Below the pieces are notes generated by a model. It had not been told where the DNA came from and ran no database searches. It saw nothing but the letters and a program-made list of their open reading frames with translations. The translations under genes were made by a program, and so were the position numbers. Shown piece by piece: positions 44,516 through 53,605 of a DNA stretch of 56,423 bases; the stretch's first letter is position 1; each line of letters begins with the position of its first letter. The DNA comes from Sphingobacteriales bacterium (lineage in GTDB: Bacteria; Bacteroidota; Bacteroidia; Chitinophagales; Chitinophagaceae), in contig JACPUV010000017.1 of NCBI GenBank assembly GCA_016192105.1, forward strand, positions 1-56,423, read 5' to 3'.

Positions 44516-45049
44516 TCAGTCTTTTTTCTTGGTGGGGTTATGTCCCAGCTCCATTTCATAACTGAAACCGGCCAGGAGAAACTGCTGCCTGAGCTGGCCC
44601 CAGGTCCAGAGATATTCCGTATGCAAACCCCATTTGCCTTTTTGCCATAAGAGTCCTGCCCCGGTATTGAAAGACCAGAAGCGTTCCGTTACTGCTTCAC
44701 CGAGGGGCAGTTTGGATACTTCTTTCTCTGAGGTATGACTGATCCCGCTGACCGGGTAGGCAAATAAATGATGATGAAGGGGCAGGAGCCAGTGAAAATT
44801 CAGGCCAAAATCCCAGGCAGAGACTTGTGCTTCTCCGTGGGTGACCGGGAAAAAACGATTCACTTCAATCCCCCCGGTAATCCGTTCGCTGAAATGATAA
44901 AAGCTGCTGATGTTTAAGCCGTTTAGCTGATGCCGGGTATTCCGGATAGCGGCCAGATCAATACTCAGTTTGTCCTGTGCCGTACCATAGCGGCTGAAAC
45001 CGGTAAGCAACAGGATCAATATCATAGTGTATGAAACTTGTTTTTTCAT
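44516..45049 (-). CDS. Outer-membrane beta-barrel-like hypothetical protein
   Basis: 177 residues. A signal peptide (MKKQVSYTMILILLLTGFSR...GTAQ) is followed by alternating hydrophobic and polar strands such as SSFYHFSERITGGIEVNRFF, AWDFGLNFHWLLPLHHHLFA and FWSFNTGAGLLWQKGKWGLH, typical of a small outer-membrane barrel. The end is unusual: it finishes with a polar tail instead of an aromatic residue. A lipid-A-modifying barrel is one possibility, not supported by catalytic residues I can identify. Confidence 0.6.
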   Translation of the reverse strand: MKKQVSYTMILILLLTGFSRYGTAQDKLSIDLAAIRNTRHQLNGLNISSFYHFSERITGGIEVNRFFPVTHGEAQVSAWDFGLNFHWLLPLHHHLFAYPVSGISHTSEKEVSKLPLGEAVTERFWSFNTGAGLLWQKGKWGLHTEYLWTWGQLRQQFLLAGFSYEMELGHNPTKKKD

Positions 45050-45401
45050 GTTGCAAAAAGAAAAAACGAAGCCTCCTTTACGTATGACCTCCGTTTGCGG
45101 TCCGGCTGATAATAGTCAGTCAAATAGCTTTCTGCCCCGGTACTGATGCTGTCTCATACAAGAAGCTGCCGGGCAGGGAATAATATTGCAGGCGCATGCT
45201 GAAGGGGATCTTTCCTGTCCAGGTTAACGGATTCGCAAGCTGATAGGTCACCCCTCCGGGAAAAATCCCTTTGGAAACAGTAAACCGGCTATTCGCTCTG
45301 TATGAAACGGCCTGGTCCGTAATAGCGGGTCTTCTGTACAAAAACAATTCCTTCACAATAAAATCCTACCAGGTGGAATATTATCCGTTCGCCGGGTCGT
45401 A

Positions 45402-45776
45402 TTAGCCGTTTCTTCTGCTTTTTCTCCGGTCCCGGATATTCAGCCACAGGCTAAGAGCAAGGCAAACCAGGAAACTATACAGGGTAACGTTCTCCACTAA
45501 GCGCGGATCAAAATTGATCCCGGTGAGCTTCAGCAATAAAAAATGAATATAGGAACGGGACCGGTCCTGCAGTCCCATGGCCTCCCTGACCTGCCAGTGC
45601 CAGTCGGTGCATATACAATAGCCCCAGCCATACCAGGCGCCCAGAATAAACCAGGAAGCCGCCGTGAGCAGCATCGTCAGCAGATGGACTCTTCTTGTTT
45701 TATGAAAAAGCCACCCGGTGATATTGAACAGGGTGTGAAAAACAAAGAAAAAAATATTCAGGACAGCGTACCCCAT
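45402..45776 (-). CDS. DUF2784-like small membrane protein
   Basis: 124 residues with four helices: VLNIFFFVFHTLFNITGWLF, HLLTMLLTAASWFILGAWYG, then CICTDWHWQVREAMGLQDRS in a loop, and LYSFLVCLALSLWLNI. The pattern TDWHWQVR with neighbouring Cys residues matches the DUF2784 family. The function is unknown. It has its own start, ATG 45776. Confidence 0.7.
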   Translation of the reverse strand: MGYAVLNIFFFVFHTLFNITGWLFHKTRRVHLLTMLLTAASWFILGAWYGWGYCICTDWHWQVREAMGLQDRSRSYIHFLLLKLTGINFDPRLVENVTLYSFLVCLALSLWLNIRDRRKSRRNG

Positions 45777-46199
45777 GACCGTATTGTAAGGATTTATAAG
45801 GATGAACTGTAGCTTCCATTCTACAAGGCATGCGGAAATTACGAAGGTGTTTTACGATACTTATTTTCATAAGATGGCCGCCAATAAAAAAAGTAAGTGT
45901 TACCTTTTATGACAGCTAATGTTCATCACCGAATTTGCAATAATAACCCGCTGATTATTTTTCCCGGATAGAAAGCAGGCGTAGCTTTATGGTGCAATAA
46001 GAACAAAACAAAGGTAACCAAGTCCAGACCATCCCTTGAAAAATCGTCCGAATCCAATATCCTCCACATCCAATGGAAACCAGTTAAGATCCAATGTCCG
46101 AATCCGTTAAATCCGGATCTATGAAACCTAAAAGTTCTGTGTCCCCTTAAACTTTATACCCCGCCATCCGGCGGGGTTTTTTCGTTTGGCCGTGCCGGA
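45777..46199. other. Gene-free stretch ending in an orphan terminator
   Basis: About 420 bases with no gene. The only strong element is the T-tailed hairpin at 46159-46182, oriented for a plus-strand transcript although no plus-strand gene ends here. Repeated TCCGAATCC and GATCC(A/G)AT words occur at 46030-46125. A small RNA ending at the hairpin is possible. Confidence 0.4.
46159..46182 (+). terminator. Rho-independent terminator with no upstream gene
   Basis: CCCCGCC (46159-46165), ATCC loop, GGCGGGG (46170-46176), then six T. The T-run is on the plus strand only, so it would end a plus-strand RNA. Confidence 0.7.
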
Positions 46200-46835
46200 T
46201 CACCAATCAAAACCACTCAGGTTCCTGAAATGGCCGTTCAGTTTTATTTTTTCCTTCAGTTGCTCCAGTCCCGAAACCATGGGTATAATTTTTATCAGCT
46301 GCCGTTTCAGGTATTCGAGCCGCTGCCGTTCATCGGTCAGCACAAGCAGTTCGTATTCCTCCCCCAGGGATAAGCCAATATGGTGGGCCACTTCGTAGCT
46401 GTTCAATTCCCCGTCGGGCTTATTGAAATCCTTGTTCAGCTTCAGCAGGCTGTGCAACTCACGGACACTGCTCATCAGTTTTCGCATGGTCTCCGGGTTA
46501 CCGGTCCGGTAATTATCCGGGTAGGTAACAATCGCGCCACTGTATAATTTATCCGGGATCTCTTTGATCAGTTCGAGGATGCGGAAGATCATCAATCCCT
46601 TTGTCCTGATATCCATCTCCCCGTTTTCATAGACTTTCGTCAGCTCGGTGATCTCCATCATGGTGCCGAACTCCTGTAGTTTGTTGTCAATCACCGTGGG
46701 TATCCCAAAGGGTTTTGAAGTGGTATGGCATTCGAGGATCAGTTGTTTGTAGCGGGGTTCAACTATGTGAAGGTTCAGGTGTTCGCCGGGATAGACCACA
46801 ATGCCGAGGGGAAAGATGGGAATGAAATTGGTCAT
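46200..46835 (-). CDS. LON substrate-binding-domain protein
   Basis: 211 residues. It begins MTNFIPIFPLGIVVYPGEHL, followed by EPRYKQLILECHTTSKPFGI, the usual opening of the N-terminal LON (PUA-like) domain, with helices after about 110. There is no AAA or protease domain, so it is a stand-alone substrate-binding protein of unknown partner. Start ATG 46835 lies directly after a TATATTTG box; the alternative TTG at 46841 is within that box. Confidence 0.85.
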   Translation of the reverse strand: MTNFIPIFPLGIVVYPGEHLNLHIVEPRYKQLILECHTTSKPFGIPTVIDNKLQEFGTMMEITELTKVYENGEMDIRTKGLMIFRILELIKEIPDKLYSGAIVTYPDNYRTGNPETMRKLMSSVRELHSLLKLNKDFNKPDGELNSYEVAHHIGLSLGEEYELLVLTDERQRLEYLKRQLIKIIPMVSGLEQLKEKIKLNGHFRNLSGFDW

Positions 46836-46838
46836 GTA

Positions 46839-46846
46839 CAAATATA
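46839..46846 (-). promoter_or_regulatory. -7 promoter box of the LON-domain gene
   Basis: TATATTTG on the minus strand, three bases before the ATG at 46835. It fixes the start choice and suggests a nearly leaderless message. Confidence 0.5.
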
Positions 46847-46937
46847 CTGCACCTGCTGTTTACAGGCAGGCGCCCTAAAAGCAACCGCCAGGAAACAGGC
46901 ACTGTTTCTGTGTGCAAATCCATGTAACCCCTGTGCA

Positions 46938-48158
46938 CTAGGTGGCGGGAGTGGAACCATTCTTAACCATCCCCCTCATCCTCAACCCGCTTTCATACAA
47001 ATACATCAGCACCGTAAAAAAAACGGCGAGGAACAAGCCGTACTGCATTTCCAATGTGCTTTCGTATATGCAGGTCATTGCCATGAATATCACCCAGACC
47101 GCGGTAAAATAATTCCGGGTAAAGTACAGGCGGTACAAAAGAAATAGCAGGAGCACAATGGGGAGTGAACCCAGGATCCATCCGGCGGTAAGCCACCAGT
47201 ATAAATATTGGTTAAACGGCCATTCGTAGTTTATGTGCGACTGCGGATACGCCTTATCCACTTCTTCCTTCAACCGCTTCTCCGCTTTCCGGCTGCCCAA
47301 CCCGGCAGGATGATCCGTTATCAGTGTCCAGGCCGTTTCATTTACCATCCGGCGTACCGCATCAGAAGCGCCCAGCTTTTCCGCTTCCCTCCGTTCGCTC
47401 CATTCCCATTGCACATACCGGATCTTATTGCGGACAAAAGGAATACTCATGGCCAAACCACCGAGCAACAATACAGCGAGCAGTGAGCTCCACCAAAGCC
47501 GGCGGCTGCGCTTTCTCCGCAGGTACATTAGCCCGCCCGCCAGGGTCACCAGCAGGATAAACAACCAGCCTGTCCGTACCGCCAGTACAATAAGAAAAAG
47601 GGAGAAGAAAAGAATAAAAACCGAGGCCCATTTTTTCTTTTCCAGCACAAATAAATACCAGGACAATCCCAGGCAGCCGCTGATCCAGATACTGAAACGC
47701 TGGTGGTCCCCCTTCATCAGGATATAGGCCACCTGCCCCTTCCCGTACAAGGGAGCAAGGCCCGTATTCAGCAGCATATCGGCAAGGGTTGGCAGTGTAC
47801 TCAGCACAGCAAGCGATAGCAGGAACGGAAGCAGTAGCTCAGTAGTGGCTGCCATATAATGAGCCAGGCATAACATACCGACAATGCTGAGATAGAACAG
47901 GAGCCGCTCCAGTGTATAGCTATCCGGGTCAATAAAAAAAAGATATAAATAGAAAACAGGGATCCCGGTAACGAGGAAGAGCAGGGGCTTTTTAAAAACC
48001 GCGGTGAATTCCTTTCGCACAGACGGAATTAAAAGCAGCAAAACACTCAGTCCCACGAGGAGACTGAGAAGGGCCCTGGAGAAAAACAAGCCGGTGAGCA
48101 GGAGCGCTACCAGGAGCAGGGGCCGGTAAGCCGGGCTGGTTATTGCGGGAACTTTCAT
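46938..48158 (-). CDS. O-antigen ligase/polymerase-like membrane protein
   Basis: 406 residues with about eleven helices and a larger outside loop at about 260-330, which contains AWTLITDHPAGLGSRKAEKR and YPQSHINYEWPFNQYLYWWL. The loop pattern (G-x-G followed by HNxYL-like SHINYEW...QYLYWW) is that of Wzy/WaaL-type O-antigen ligases and polymerases. It lies next to three glycosyltransferase genes, which supports a role in surface polysaccharide assembly. Ligase and polymerase cannot be told apart by sequence. Confidence 0.75.
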   Translation of the reverse strand: MKVPAITSPAYRPLLLVALLLTGLFFSRALLSLLVGLSVLLLLIPSVRKEFTAVFKKPLLFLVTGIPVFYLYLFFIDPDSYTLERLLFYLSIVGMLCLAHYMAATTELLLPFLLSLAVLSTLPTLADMLLNTGLAPLYGKGQVAYILMKGDHQRFSIWISGCLGLSWYLFVLEKKKWASVFILFFSLFLIVLAVRTGWLFILLVTLAGGLMYLRRKRSRRLWWSSLLAVLLLGGLAMSIPFVRNKIRYVQWEWSERREAEKLGASDAVRRMVNETAWTLITDHPAGLGSRKAEKRLKEEVDKAYPQSHINYEWPFNQYLYWWLTAGWILGSLPIVLLLFLLYRLYFTRNYFTAVWVIFMAMTCIYESTLEMQYGLFLAVFFTVLMYLYESGLRMRGMVKNGSTPAT

Positions 48159-48227
48159 GCTGATAAAAAAGGAAGTTACAGCTTTTCAACGCATCCTGTT
48201 CGTTTGGGGAAGCCGCTATTTAAAGAC

Positions 48228-48235
48228 TATTTTTG
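48228..48235 (+). promoter_or_regulatory. Promoter of the glycosyltransferase gene at 48240
   Basis: A TATTTTTG -7 box with a TTTG -33 box at 48203-48206 and a 21-base spacer, close to the Bacteroidota consensus. The ATG follows the -7 box by four bases. Confidence 0.55.
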
Positions 48236-48239
48236 CCGG

Positions 48240-49112
48240 ATGAAGATTTCAGGTTTTACGATCATCAAAAACGCCATCCTTAACGATTACCCGGTGGTGG
48301 AGGCCATCCGGTCCATCCTGCCGGTGGTGGATGAAATGATCGTCAGCATTGGGGATTGTGAGGACGATACAGAAGAGCTGATCCGGTCCATCGGGTCCGC
48401 TAAGATCCGGATCGTCCATTCGGTATGGGACCCGGCCCTGCGCAAGGGTGGGAAAGTGCTGGCCGTGGAAACCGACAAGGCGATGAAACAGGTTGCCCCC
48501 GATGCCGACTGGGTCTTTTATATCCAGGCCGATGAAGTGGTACCCGAACAATACCATGCCGCCATCCGCGATGCAGCCCTGATGTACAAAGAAGATAAAC
48601 GGGTGGAAGGGCTTCTCTTTAACTACCTGCATTTCTACGGTACCTATGATTATACCGGCGACAGCCGCAAATGGTACAATAAAGAGGTCCGGATCATCCG
48701 GAATGATCCCGCGATCAGCGCCTTTCGTGATGCGCAGGGTTTCCGGAAAGGGAATAAACGGTTACAGGTAAAACAGATCCCCGCCTTTGTGTACCATTAT
48801 GGCTGGGTAAAAAGCCCCGAGCTCATGAAACGCAAGCTGAAAAATACCGGCATTTTCTGGCACGGGGACAATACGGATTTCCAGGAATACCTCAAAAGCG
48901 GGGATTTTTTTGATTTCAATGAGTTCGACTCCCTGGAGCCATTCAGGGGGCAACACCCGGCTGTGATGCAGGAACGGGTCCGTAAAGGCAACCCCGCAGT
49001 TCAGCTGGATATCAGCAAAAAGAAATTCTCCCTGAAAAAAAGAATCCTCTACTGGTTTGAGAAAAAAACCGGGATTCGTCCCTTCAGCTTCCGCAATTAC
49101 CGGGTCATCTGA
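48240..49112 (+). CDS. Family 2-like glycosyltransferase
   Basis: 290 residues from ATG 48240. The start MKISGFTIIKNAILNDYPVV and EMIVSIGDCEDDTEELI are the GT-A nucleotide-sugar binding part; VFYIQADEVVPEQYH holds an acidic DE motif in place of the DxD of GT2. The C-terminal part is charged (KKKFSLKKRILYWFEKKTGI), as in enzymes near the membrane. It shares the cluster with an O-antigen-ligase-like gene and two other glycosyltransferases. Its stop abuts the stop of the convergent GT25 gene. Confidence 0.8.
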   Translation: MKISGFTIIKNAILNDYPVVEAIRSILPVVDEMIVSIGDCEDDTEELIRSIGSAKIRIVHSVWDPALRKGGKVLAVETDKAMKQVAPDADWVFYIQADEVVPEQYHAAIRDAALMYKEDKRVEGLLFNYLHFYGTYDYTGDSRKWYNKEVRIIRNDPAISAFRDAQGFRKGNKRLQVKQIPAFVYHYGWVKSPELMKRKLKNTGIFWHGDNTDFQEYLKSGDFFDFNEFDSLEPFRGQHPAVMQERVRKGNPAVQLDISKKKFSLKKRILYWFEKKTGIRPFSFRNYRVI

Positions 49113-49886
49113 TCAATGGTGAATAAAGGAGCGGTGGCTGGGATCCAGGAACTGTTCCTGTGTAAAAAATTTCTTCCGGGTGATAAAAGCATTCAGTTCC
49201 CCCCTCATCACCAGGTGAGAGATCAGGGGATCCGCGTTAAAGACCACTGGTGTCTGCGCCGGGATCAGTTTTTTACAGGCGCCCAGTGTGATCCCGTATG
49301 CGTGGAGCAGGTCATGAAAACCGGCTTGCTGCAAATGCGCGGAATAAGGCCGGGGCAGCAGGTTGCTGACCATCTTTGGCGACCATTTGATCAGGTTGAT
49401 ATAGCTGAGCAGTTTGTAAAATGCCTGTTTTCTTTTTAATTCGGGGGTGGCGGCTTCATTTTTATGGTACCCGAAATAGATCATTTCCCAGTCTCCCGGC
49501 AATTCACGAATGGACTGGATGAGCAGGGCGCCGGGATCAGCCAGGGCTACCACATCGTCCTCGAAAATAAGGACCCGCTGGTATTGCTGTTGTACAATAT
49601 GCTCGTATAATTTCCGGTGTGAAAGGGAACAGGCAATATGCCCCAGGATCATTCCCTTGCTGTACCGGTTGAGCTGCCGGGCCTTTTTATCATCATAGAT
49701 ATTCTCCGCGTGCACTTTTTCCCAGCTCAGCAAATGTTTATCCACCCCGAAGAAAAACTCAAACGGAAGACCGGCCAGCCGTTCCTTCACTTTCTCCTGG
49801 CGGTCCACCGCCCTTTCGAGCGTGATCACAAATATTTTGTCGAAATATTTTTCAAGAAATGCTATTGTACTATTAGGTATCTTCAA
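49113..49886 (-). CDS. Glycosyltransferase family 25 (LPS glycosyltransferase-like)
   Basis: 257 residues. FDKIFVITLERAVDRQEKVK is the GT25 opening, AGLPFEFFFGVDKH the following strand, RVLIFEDDVVALADP the metal site with EDD, and GDWEMIYFGYHKN the typical continuing strand. GT25 enzymes add galactose or similar sugars to lipopolysaccharide cores or proteins. The start is a TTG (49886) downstream of a TATATTTG promoter box at 49910-49917. It faces the preceding glycosyltransferase gene. Confidence 0.85.
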   Translation of the reverse strand: MKIPNSTIAFLEKYFDKIFVITLERAVDRQEKVKERLAGLPFEFFFGVDKHLLSWEKVHAENIYDDKKARQLNRYSKGMILGHIACSLSHRKLYEHIVQQQYQRVLIFEDDVVALADPGALLIQSIRELPGDWEMIYFGYHKNEAATPELKRKQAFYKLLSYINLIKWSPKMVSNLLPRPYSAHLQQAGFHDLLHAYGITLGACKKLIPAQTPVVFNADPLISHLVMRGELNAFITRKKFFTQEQFLDPSHRSFIHH

Positions 49887-49909
49887 TTTTCAATAGTTAT
49901 AGGGTTTTG

Positions 49910-49917
49910 CAAATATA
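49910..49917 (-). promoter_or_regulatory. -7 promoter box of the GT25 gene
   Basis: TATATTTG on the minus strand, 23 bases before the TTG start at 49886. Confidence 0.45.
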
Positions 49918-49950
49918 CCCGATATTAAAACAGGAAAAATCCCCGGGGAG

Positions 49951-50724
49951 ATGAACAAGCTTTCGGTCGCCATCATCACATATAATGAAGAACGCAATAT
50001 CGGCCGCTGTATTGATTCTGTGGCCCCGGTGGCCGATGAGATCCTGGTACTGGATTCCCTTTCAACGGATCGGACCAGGGCGATCGCTTTATCAAAAGGT
50101 GCCCGGGTACTGGAACAAGCTTTCCTGGGCTATATTGAACAAAAAAACGCGGCTTTGGGCCTCGCCCAATACGATCTTGTCCTGAGCCTGGACGCCGACG
50201 AAGCCCTGGATGAAAAACTGCAACAGGCCATTCTCCGGGCCAAACAGCAGGAAGCCGCTGCCGGTTATACCATGAACCGCTGTACTTTTTATTGCGAAAA
50301 ATTCATCCGCCACGGCTCCTGGTACCCCGACCGCAAACTCCGGATCTTTAATAAACAACTGGCGCAATGGGGTGGTATCAACCCGCATGATAAAGTGGAA
50401 TTCCGGGCAGCACAGAAAACCGTGCACCTGGCCGGCGACATCCTGCATTATTCTTATTACTCGGTCGAAGAACATATTACGCAGAACAATAAATTCAGCA
50501 CGATATCGGCTGAAAGTTATTTTAAACAGGGCCGGAGGACCAGCCTGTTCAAAATATGGTTCAACCCCCTCTGGGCCTTTCTGTCCGGCTATCTTATCAA
50601 AGGCGGTTTCCGGGATGGCTTTTACGGGTATGTGATTGCGAAGAACGTGGCCCATCTCACTTTTTTAAAACACAGCAAACTCTACCTCCTGCAGTGTAAA
50701 GCCGGCGGAAAGAAAGGAGACTGA
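49951..50724 (+). CDS. Family 2 glycosyltransferase (WaaE/KdtX-like)
   Basis: 257 residues. LSVAIITYNEERNIGRCIDS and EILVLDSLSTDRTRAIALSK form the nucleotide part and LVLSLDADEALDEKLQQAI the DxD metal site. The later RHGSWYPDRKLRIFNKQLAQ and VHLAGDILHYSYYSVEEHI are typical of the WaaE/KdtX-type transferases, which add the first sugars to the lipopolysaccharide core. Start ATG 49951. The next gene, meaB, begins about 40 bases further and has its own promoter box. Confidence 0.88.
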   Translation: MNKLSVAIITYNEERNIGRCIDSVAPVADEILVLDSLSTDRTRAIALSKGARVLEQAFLGYIEQKNAALGLAQYDLVLSLDADEALDEKLQQAILRAKQQEAAAGYTMNRCTFYCEKFIRHGSWYPDRKLRIFNKQLAQWGGINPHDKVEFRAAQKTVHLAGDILHYSYYSVEEHITQNNKFSTISAESYFKQGRRTSLFKIWFNPLWAFLSGYLIKGGFRDGFYGYVIAKNVAHLTFLKHSKLYLLQCKAGGKKGD

Positions 50725-50754
50725 TTATTGCTTTCATCTGAGCAGGGTTCTGAT

Positions 50755-50762
50755 TACATTTG
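50755..50762 (+). promoter_or_regulatory. -7 promoter box of meaB
   Basis: TACATTTG matches TAnnTTTG and ends one base before the ATG at 50764. If RNA starts about seven bases downstream, a second in-frame ATG at 50788 would be the effective start. Confidence 0.45.
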
Positions 50763-50763
50763 T

Positions 50764-51684
50764 ATGCATACAGCATCCGATCAACTTATGTGGCAGGAAT
50801 TATTGACACAAGTACAAGCGGGTAATACCAGGGCCCTTGCCCGCAGTATCTCCCTGGTGGAAAACGAACACCCGGGATATGAAAAATTACTACAGTCATT
50901 ACCTCCCGGCCAGGCGAAGATCATCGGCATCACCGGCCCCCCCGGCGCAGGTAAAAGCACGCTGGTTGACAGCCTGATTGCCCTGCTGACCGGTCATGGC
51001 AGGAAAGTTGCTGTCTTATGTGTGGACCCCTCTTCCCCCTTTAATCACGGGGCGTTGCTGGGGGACCGGATCCGGATGAGCGACTGGTACATCCACGAAA
51101 AAGTGTTTATCCGCTCCCTGGCAACAAGAGGATCCATGGGTGGTTTGCACCCTAAGATCATTGAAATAACCGATTTGCTGAAAGCAGGCAGTTTCGATGA
51201 TATCATTGTGGAAACCGTAGGCGTGGGACAAAGTGAAGTGGAAATTGCCGGGCTTGCCGATGTAACCGTGGTGGTGGTGGTGCCAGAAGCCGGCGACGAA
51301 GTACAGACCATGAAAGCCGGCCTGATGGAAATTGCCGATATCTTTGTAGTCAATAAAGCCGACCGGCCCGATGCGGATCTGTTTGTCCGCAACCTGCGCC
51401 TGATGCTGGCTCCTTCATTCAGCAAACATTACCATGAAGTACCGGTGGTGAAAACAGTCGCCACCCGGAAAGAAGGAGTCAGTGAATTATATGATGTGAT
51501 CCATAATTTGTTGCGCAAATCACACCTCAATGACAAGACCTTCTGGCTACTGGCCGAAAAAGCCTTTTACCTGATCGAACAAAGGAGAATGAAGGGTATT
51601 GATAAGGGCCGGCTGAAACAGGAGATCGAGGAATGTTTTCGAAAAGGAAGTTTTAACCTGTACCAGTTCATCGCCGGAAAATAA
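50764..51684 (+). CDS. meaB: Methylmalonyl-CoA mutase-associated GTPase MeaB
   Basis: 306 residues of the G3E-type GTPase family: P-loop GITGPPGAGKSTLVDSLI, then VAVLCVDPSSPFNHGALLGD, DIIVETVGVGQSEVEIAGLA, and base-recognition VVNKADRPDA. MeaB guards and reloads the B12 cofactor of methylmalonyl-CoA mutase. The mutase itself is not in the window, but the propionyl-CoA-type carboxylase operon at 32567-36166 supplies its substrate. An upstream TTG at 50728 is open in frame but lies before the promoter box. ATG 50788 is an alternative start. Confidence 0.9.
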   Translation: MHTASDQLMWQELLTQVQAGNTRALARSISLVENEHPGYEKLLQSLPPGQAKIIGITGPPGAGKSTLVDSLIALLTGHGRKVAVLCVDPSSPFNHGALLGDRIRMSDWYIHEKVFIRSLATRGSMGGLHPKIIEITDLLKAGSFDDIIVETVGVGQSEVEIAGLADVTVVVVVPEAGDEVQTMKAGLMEIADIFVVNKADRPDADLFVRNLRLMLAPSFSKHYHEVPVVKTVATRKEGVSELYDVIHNLLRKSHLNDKTFWLLAEKAFYLIEQRRMKGIDKGRLKQEIEECFRKGSFNLYQFIAGK

Positions 51685-51718
51685 CGCGATGCCACCGTTG
51701 CACCAACGCCTCTATTAT

Positions 51719-53605
51719 ATGAAAAACCGGAACCGCCTGTTAAAAGGCTTTCTTGTTTTTTCCTGTTTTTTTTCACTTCAGCCTGTCTTTGTACAGGGAC
51801 AAACCAGCAATATCAGCGGCGTGGTTAACACCTGCTATCATGTGATTGAGATCATTCCGGCGAAAGCCTGCATCCGGCTCAGCAGCACCGCGGGACTTGC
51901 CGTCAATAAGAAAATCCTGCTGGTGCAGATGAAGGGAGCCACGATCAATACCGGCAATAACAGCAGTTTCGGTACCGTAACCGCCCTGAATGAGGCCGGC
52001 AATTATGAAACGGGCACCATCTGTTCCATCATCGGCGATTCGGTTTTCCTTTTTCATTTATTACAAAATACCTATACCCCGGTAACCGGTAAAGTACAAC
52101 TGGTCCCATTTGCCGAATACGTATCGGCCAATGTAACCGATACCATTAAAGCAAGTTCCTGGAATAACAGCAGCGGCACCGGCGGGGTGATTGCACTGTA
52201 TGCCGAACAGGATATTACCCTGAATGCACCGGTCTATGCGGATTCCGCGGGATTCCGCGGCGGCAGCTATTTATTGAGCAATGGCACCTGCAGTGATGTG
52301 TTGCCCGCCAACGGGTATATCTACAATGCATCCTCTTCCAGTCCGCAGAACGGCGCTGCAAAAGGAGAAAGTATCACGGATCTTACGGCGGCCCAAAGCG
52401 GGGGGCGCGGCGCAGCTGCCAATGGCGGAGGTGGCGGAAATAATCACAATAACAGCGGTGGCGGCGGGGCCAACCTGGATGCGGGTGGAACCGGTGGCGG
52501 AAATTCAAGCAGCGGGGTGGCTTGTACAGCTACCTTTCGGGGCGAGGCCGGAAAAAGTCTCAGCAGCAACAGCGGTCAAAAAATCTATTCCGGCGGAGGG
52601 GGCGGCAGCGGTCATTCCAATAATGGCTTATCCAATGTATCGGGCGCTCCTGGTGGTGGCATTGTTTTTATATGGGCCAATAATCTCATTGGCAACAGCC
52701 GGCTGATCACAGCAAGTGGAGGGAATGGCGGATCCTCTTTATCAGACGGGGCCGGTGGCGGCGGAGGGGGTGGTACGATCATCCTGCATATCAGCAGTTA
52801 TACCGGCCCGGTCACCGTGCAGGCCAACGGCGGCAACGGAGGGAATTCCAATGATGGTGGTAATATCGGCCGTTGCTTTGGCGGGGGCGGAGGTGGCAGT
52901 GGTGGTGTGATCTATTTTACCGCTGCCTTACCGGCCGTTACCACCAGTGTCACCGGGGGAACTGCAGGCATTGAATCCGGCAGGGATCTTTCCTGTAACC
53001 CGGTACCACAGGCAGCCGCAGCAGGTACCAATGGCCGGGTCATCACCAATTATACATTCACAAGGTCAACGAACCCCGCGGGATATTGTTCTTTATTATT
53101 GTCCGCTGATTTTATCTCGTTTACCGCTGCGCTGATAAATGAAAGGACCGTACTCGACTGGGAAGTAGCCGACCCGGGCGGGATCAAAAATTTCCTCGTG
53201 GAAAAAAGAAATGCAGTGGGTAACTGGGAAACCATCGGGACCCTTCCCGGAGCTGACCGGGAATATCACTATTCTTACACCGATCCTTCCGCTGCAAGAG
53301 GCTACCGGTATTACCGCATCCGGATCGCCGGGAAGGACAATACGATTGTGTATTCAGCCATCAAAAGCGTATTCCTGGAAACCCCGGCAGATTTTATTTT
53401 CTATCCCAACCCTGCCGGCAATGAAGTACATATTATCCGGCGCAGTCCCCTTACCGCACTATTAAAACTAAGCGACCTGGCAGGCAGGGTTGTTATGCAA
53501 AAACAGGTCCATACAAAGGAAATAAACCTGACACTGAGCCGGGTGGCAAGAGGCATTTACCTGTTGAGTATTGACGGGCTGGTAAAAAAACTGGAGATCC
53601 GCTGA
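51719..53605 (+). CDS. Glycine-rich secreted protein with type IX secretion tail
   Basis: 628 residues from ATG 51719 (MKNRNRLLKGFLVFSCFFSL, a signal peptide). A beta-rich domain of about 170 residues (with LVQMKGATINTGNNSSFGTV) precedes a long Gly/Ser/Asn region (about 190-420) with many GGGG runs, such as GGRGAAANGGGGGNNHNNSG. The C-terminal 70 residues form the T9SS type A sorting domain: FYPNPAGNEVHIIRR, LSDLAGRVVMQKQ, RVARGIYLLSIDG and KKLEI. The protein is exported by T9SS and probably anchored on the cell surface or released, possibly as an adhesin. It lies 34 bases after meaB. Confidence 0.85.
   Translation: MKNRNRLLKGFLVFSCFFSLQPVFVQGQTSNISGVVNTCYHVIEIIPAKACIRLSSTAGLAVNKKILLVQMKGATINTGNNSSFGTVTALNEAGNYETGTICSIIGDSVFLFHLLQNTYTPVTGKVQLVPFAEYVSANVTDTIKASSWNNSSGTGGVIALYAEQDITLNAPVYADSAGFRGGSYLLSNGTCSDVLPANGYIYNASSSSPQNGAAKGESITDLTAAQSGGRGAAANGGGGGNNHNNSGGGGANLDAGGTGGGNSSSGVACTATFRGEAGKSLSSNSGQKIYSGGGGGSGHSNNGLSNVSGAPGGGIVFIWANNLIGNSRLITASGGNGGSSLSDGAGGGGGGGTIILHISSYTGPVTVQANGGNGGNSNDGGNIGRCFGGGGGGSGGVIYFTAALPAVTTSVTGGTAGIESGRDLSCNPVPQAAAAGTNGRVITNYTFTRSTNPAGYCSLLLSADFISFTAALINERTVLDWEVADPGGIKNFLVEKRNAVGNWETIGTLPGADREYHYSYTDPSAARGYRYYRIRIAGKDNTIVYSAIKSVFLETPADFIFYPNPAGNEVHIIRRSPLTALLKLSDLAGRVVMQKQVHTKEINLTLSRVARGIYLLSIDGLVKKLEIR

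Noticed and set aside
45120..45356. 78-codon frame on the minus strand
   Set aside because: No signal, family or clear start; it lies in a short gap and could not be supported as a gene.
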